Below, piece after piece: positions 63,746 to 64,000 of a DNA stretch of 64,000 nucleotides. Both the position numbers and the translations under genes were made by a program. Positions within the stretch are counted from its first letter, which is position 1, and every line of letters starts with the position of its first letter. The stretch spans positions 69,573 to 133,572 of the forward strand of contig JAJRSW010000099.1 of assembly GCA_024278595.1 (NCBI GenBank), written 5' to 3'. The notes under the pieces were generated by a model. It searched no databases and was not told the origin of the DNA. It saw only the letters and a list, made by a program, of their open reading frames with translations. This DNA is from Fidelibacterota bacterium (GTDB lineage: Bacteria; Fidelibacterota; UBA8477; JABMPR01).

Positions 63746-64000
63746 TTGTCTTGTGCCCCTCTTATTATGGGGACAGGGAAAAGTAAAATATGATGAATCG
63801 TTTGACCCCACAACGCTAAATGACTGGCCAGATTCAAAAGTTCGCATTGAACGAATAAAATCTTTACAAGATTACTATTCAGGCTTGGGCGAGGAACCGG
63901 ATTCAACCGAAATAATTGAACAATCAGACTTTGTGTTTCGGGTCCAACTGGGAAGTACCAGTGACTATGAAGCTGCCATCGCTCTGGAAGAACGGGCCGC
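63723..64000 (+). CDS. Exported protein, possible SPOR domain, cut by window end
   Basis: Partial, 92 residues. The ATG at 63723 overlaps the end of batE. The signal peptide (LLVCISCLVPLLLWGQG) is followed by an acidic linker and then FVFRVQLGSTSDYEAAIALEERAA, resembling the first strand and helix of a peptidoglycan-binding SPOR domain. Confidence 0.65.
   Translation, partial: MKLLVCISCLVPLLLWGQGKVKYDESFDPTTLNDWPDSKVRIERIKSLQDYYSGLGEEPDSTEIIEQSDFVFRVQLGSTSDYEAAIALEERA

Noticed and set aside
1..64000. tRNA, rRNA, prophage or insertion sequence with transposase
   Set aside because: I looked for T-arm motifs, transposase or integrase motifs and phage structural genes in the translations and saw none; a dedicated tRNA scan was not possible.

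Overview
The window (64 kb, no rRNA or tRNA recognised) looks like a chromosome segment from a Gram-negative bacterium of the FCB (Fibrobacterota-Chlorobiota-Bacteroidota) superphylum. My best guess is a Neomarinimicrobiota (Marinimicrobia) or similar lineage. The evidence is several secreted proteins ending in a type IX secretion (T9SS) type A sorting domain with NYPNPFNP-like motifs, a PorV/PorQ-family barrel, TonB-dependent uptake, a complete Bat (aerotolerance) operon, and dockerin and BNR-type surface proteins. The taxon is inferred; the families are read from the translated sequence.

Layout. (1) 0-21.8 kb is a glycan-utilisation region. It holds a duplicated carbohydrate-binding-like T9SS protein, a TonB-dependent receptor, a large secreted partner, a PpiC/SurA-like lipoprotein, a PorV-like protein, a sugar ABC transporter (binding protein, two permeases, distant MalK-type ATPase), two GH130 phosphorylase/hydrolase-type enzymes and two helical-toroid proteins. 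One of these, a very large LamG/T9SS protein, is split by an in-frame stop. (2) 21.8-33.2 kb is a patchy accessory zone: a decayed dockerin gene, an M6 metalloprotease, three truncated gene fragments meeting at a breakpoint, and a 4.1-kb segment bracketed by two inverted copies of a ~160-180 bp palindromic element. That segment holds a zinc-ribbon membrane protein, an SLC13/RCK_C transporter and a small lipoprotein. A frameshifted T9SS gene follows. (3) 33.2-42.5 kb (minus strand) is a tightly overlapping six-gene operon: membrane b-type cytochrome-like protein, 2x[4Fe-4S]/flavin oxidoreductase, multiheme c-type cytochromes with 20, 38 and 10 predicted haem sites, and an outer-membrane beta-barrel candidate. 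It reads as a trans-envelope electron conduit and is the most interesting part of the window. (4) 43-64 kb is mostly conserved core: yicC, gmk, rpoZ-like, family-4 UDG, dnaB, relA/spoT, HU/IHF, ruvX (yqgF), lnt, two uncharacterised envelope genes, an EcfT-like protein, truA, a DegP/Q-type protease, psd, pssA, DUF4321, tatA, batA-batB-batC-batD-batE and the start of a possible SPOR-domain gene cut by the window end.

How it fits together. In region 1 the surface proteins and TonB receptor would capture and import oligosaccharides, the ABC system would carry them across the inner membrane, and the GH130 enzymes would cleave (probably mannose-type) beta-linked sugars. In region 3, electrons would pass from a cytoplasmic donor or the quinone pool through the flavin/FeS and b-haem modules to periplasmic and outer-membrane multihaem proteins. 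Gene ends in the accessory zone show repeated decay (nonsense, frameshift, truncation), in contrast with the intact core region.
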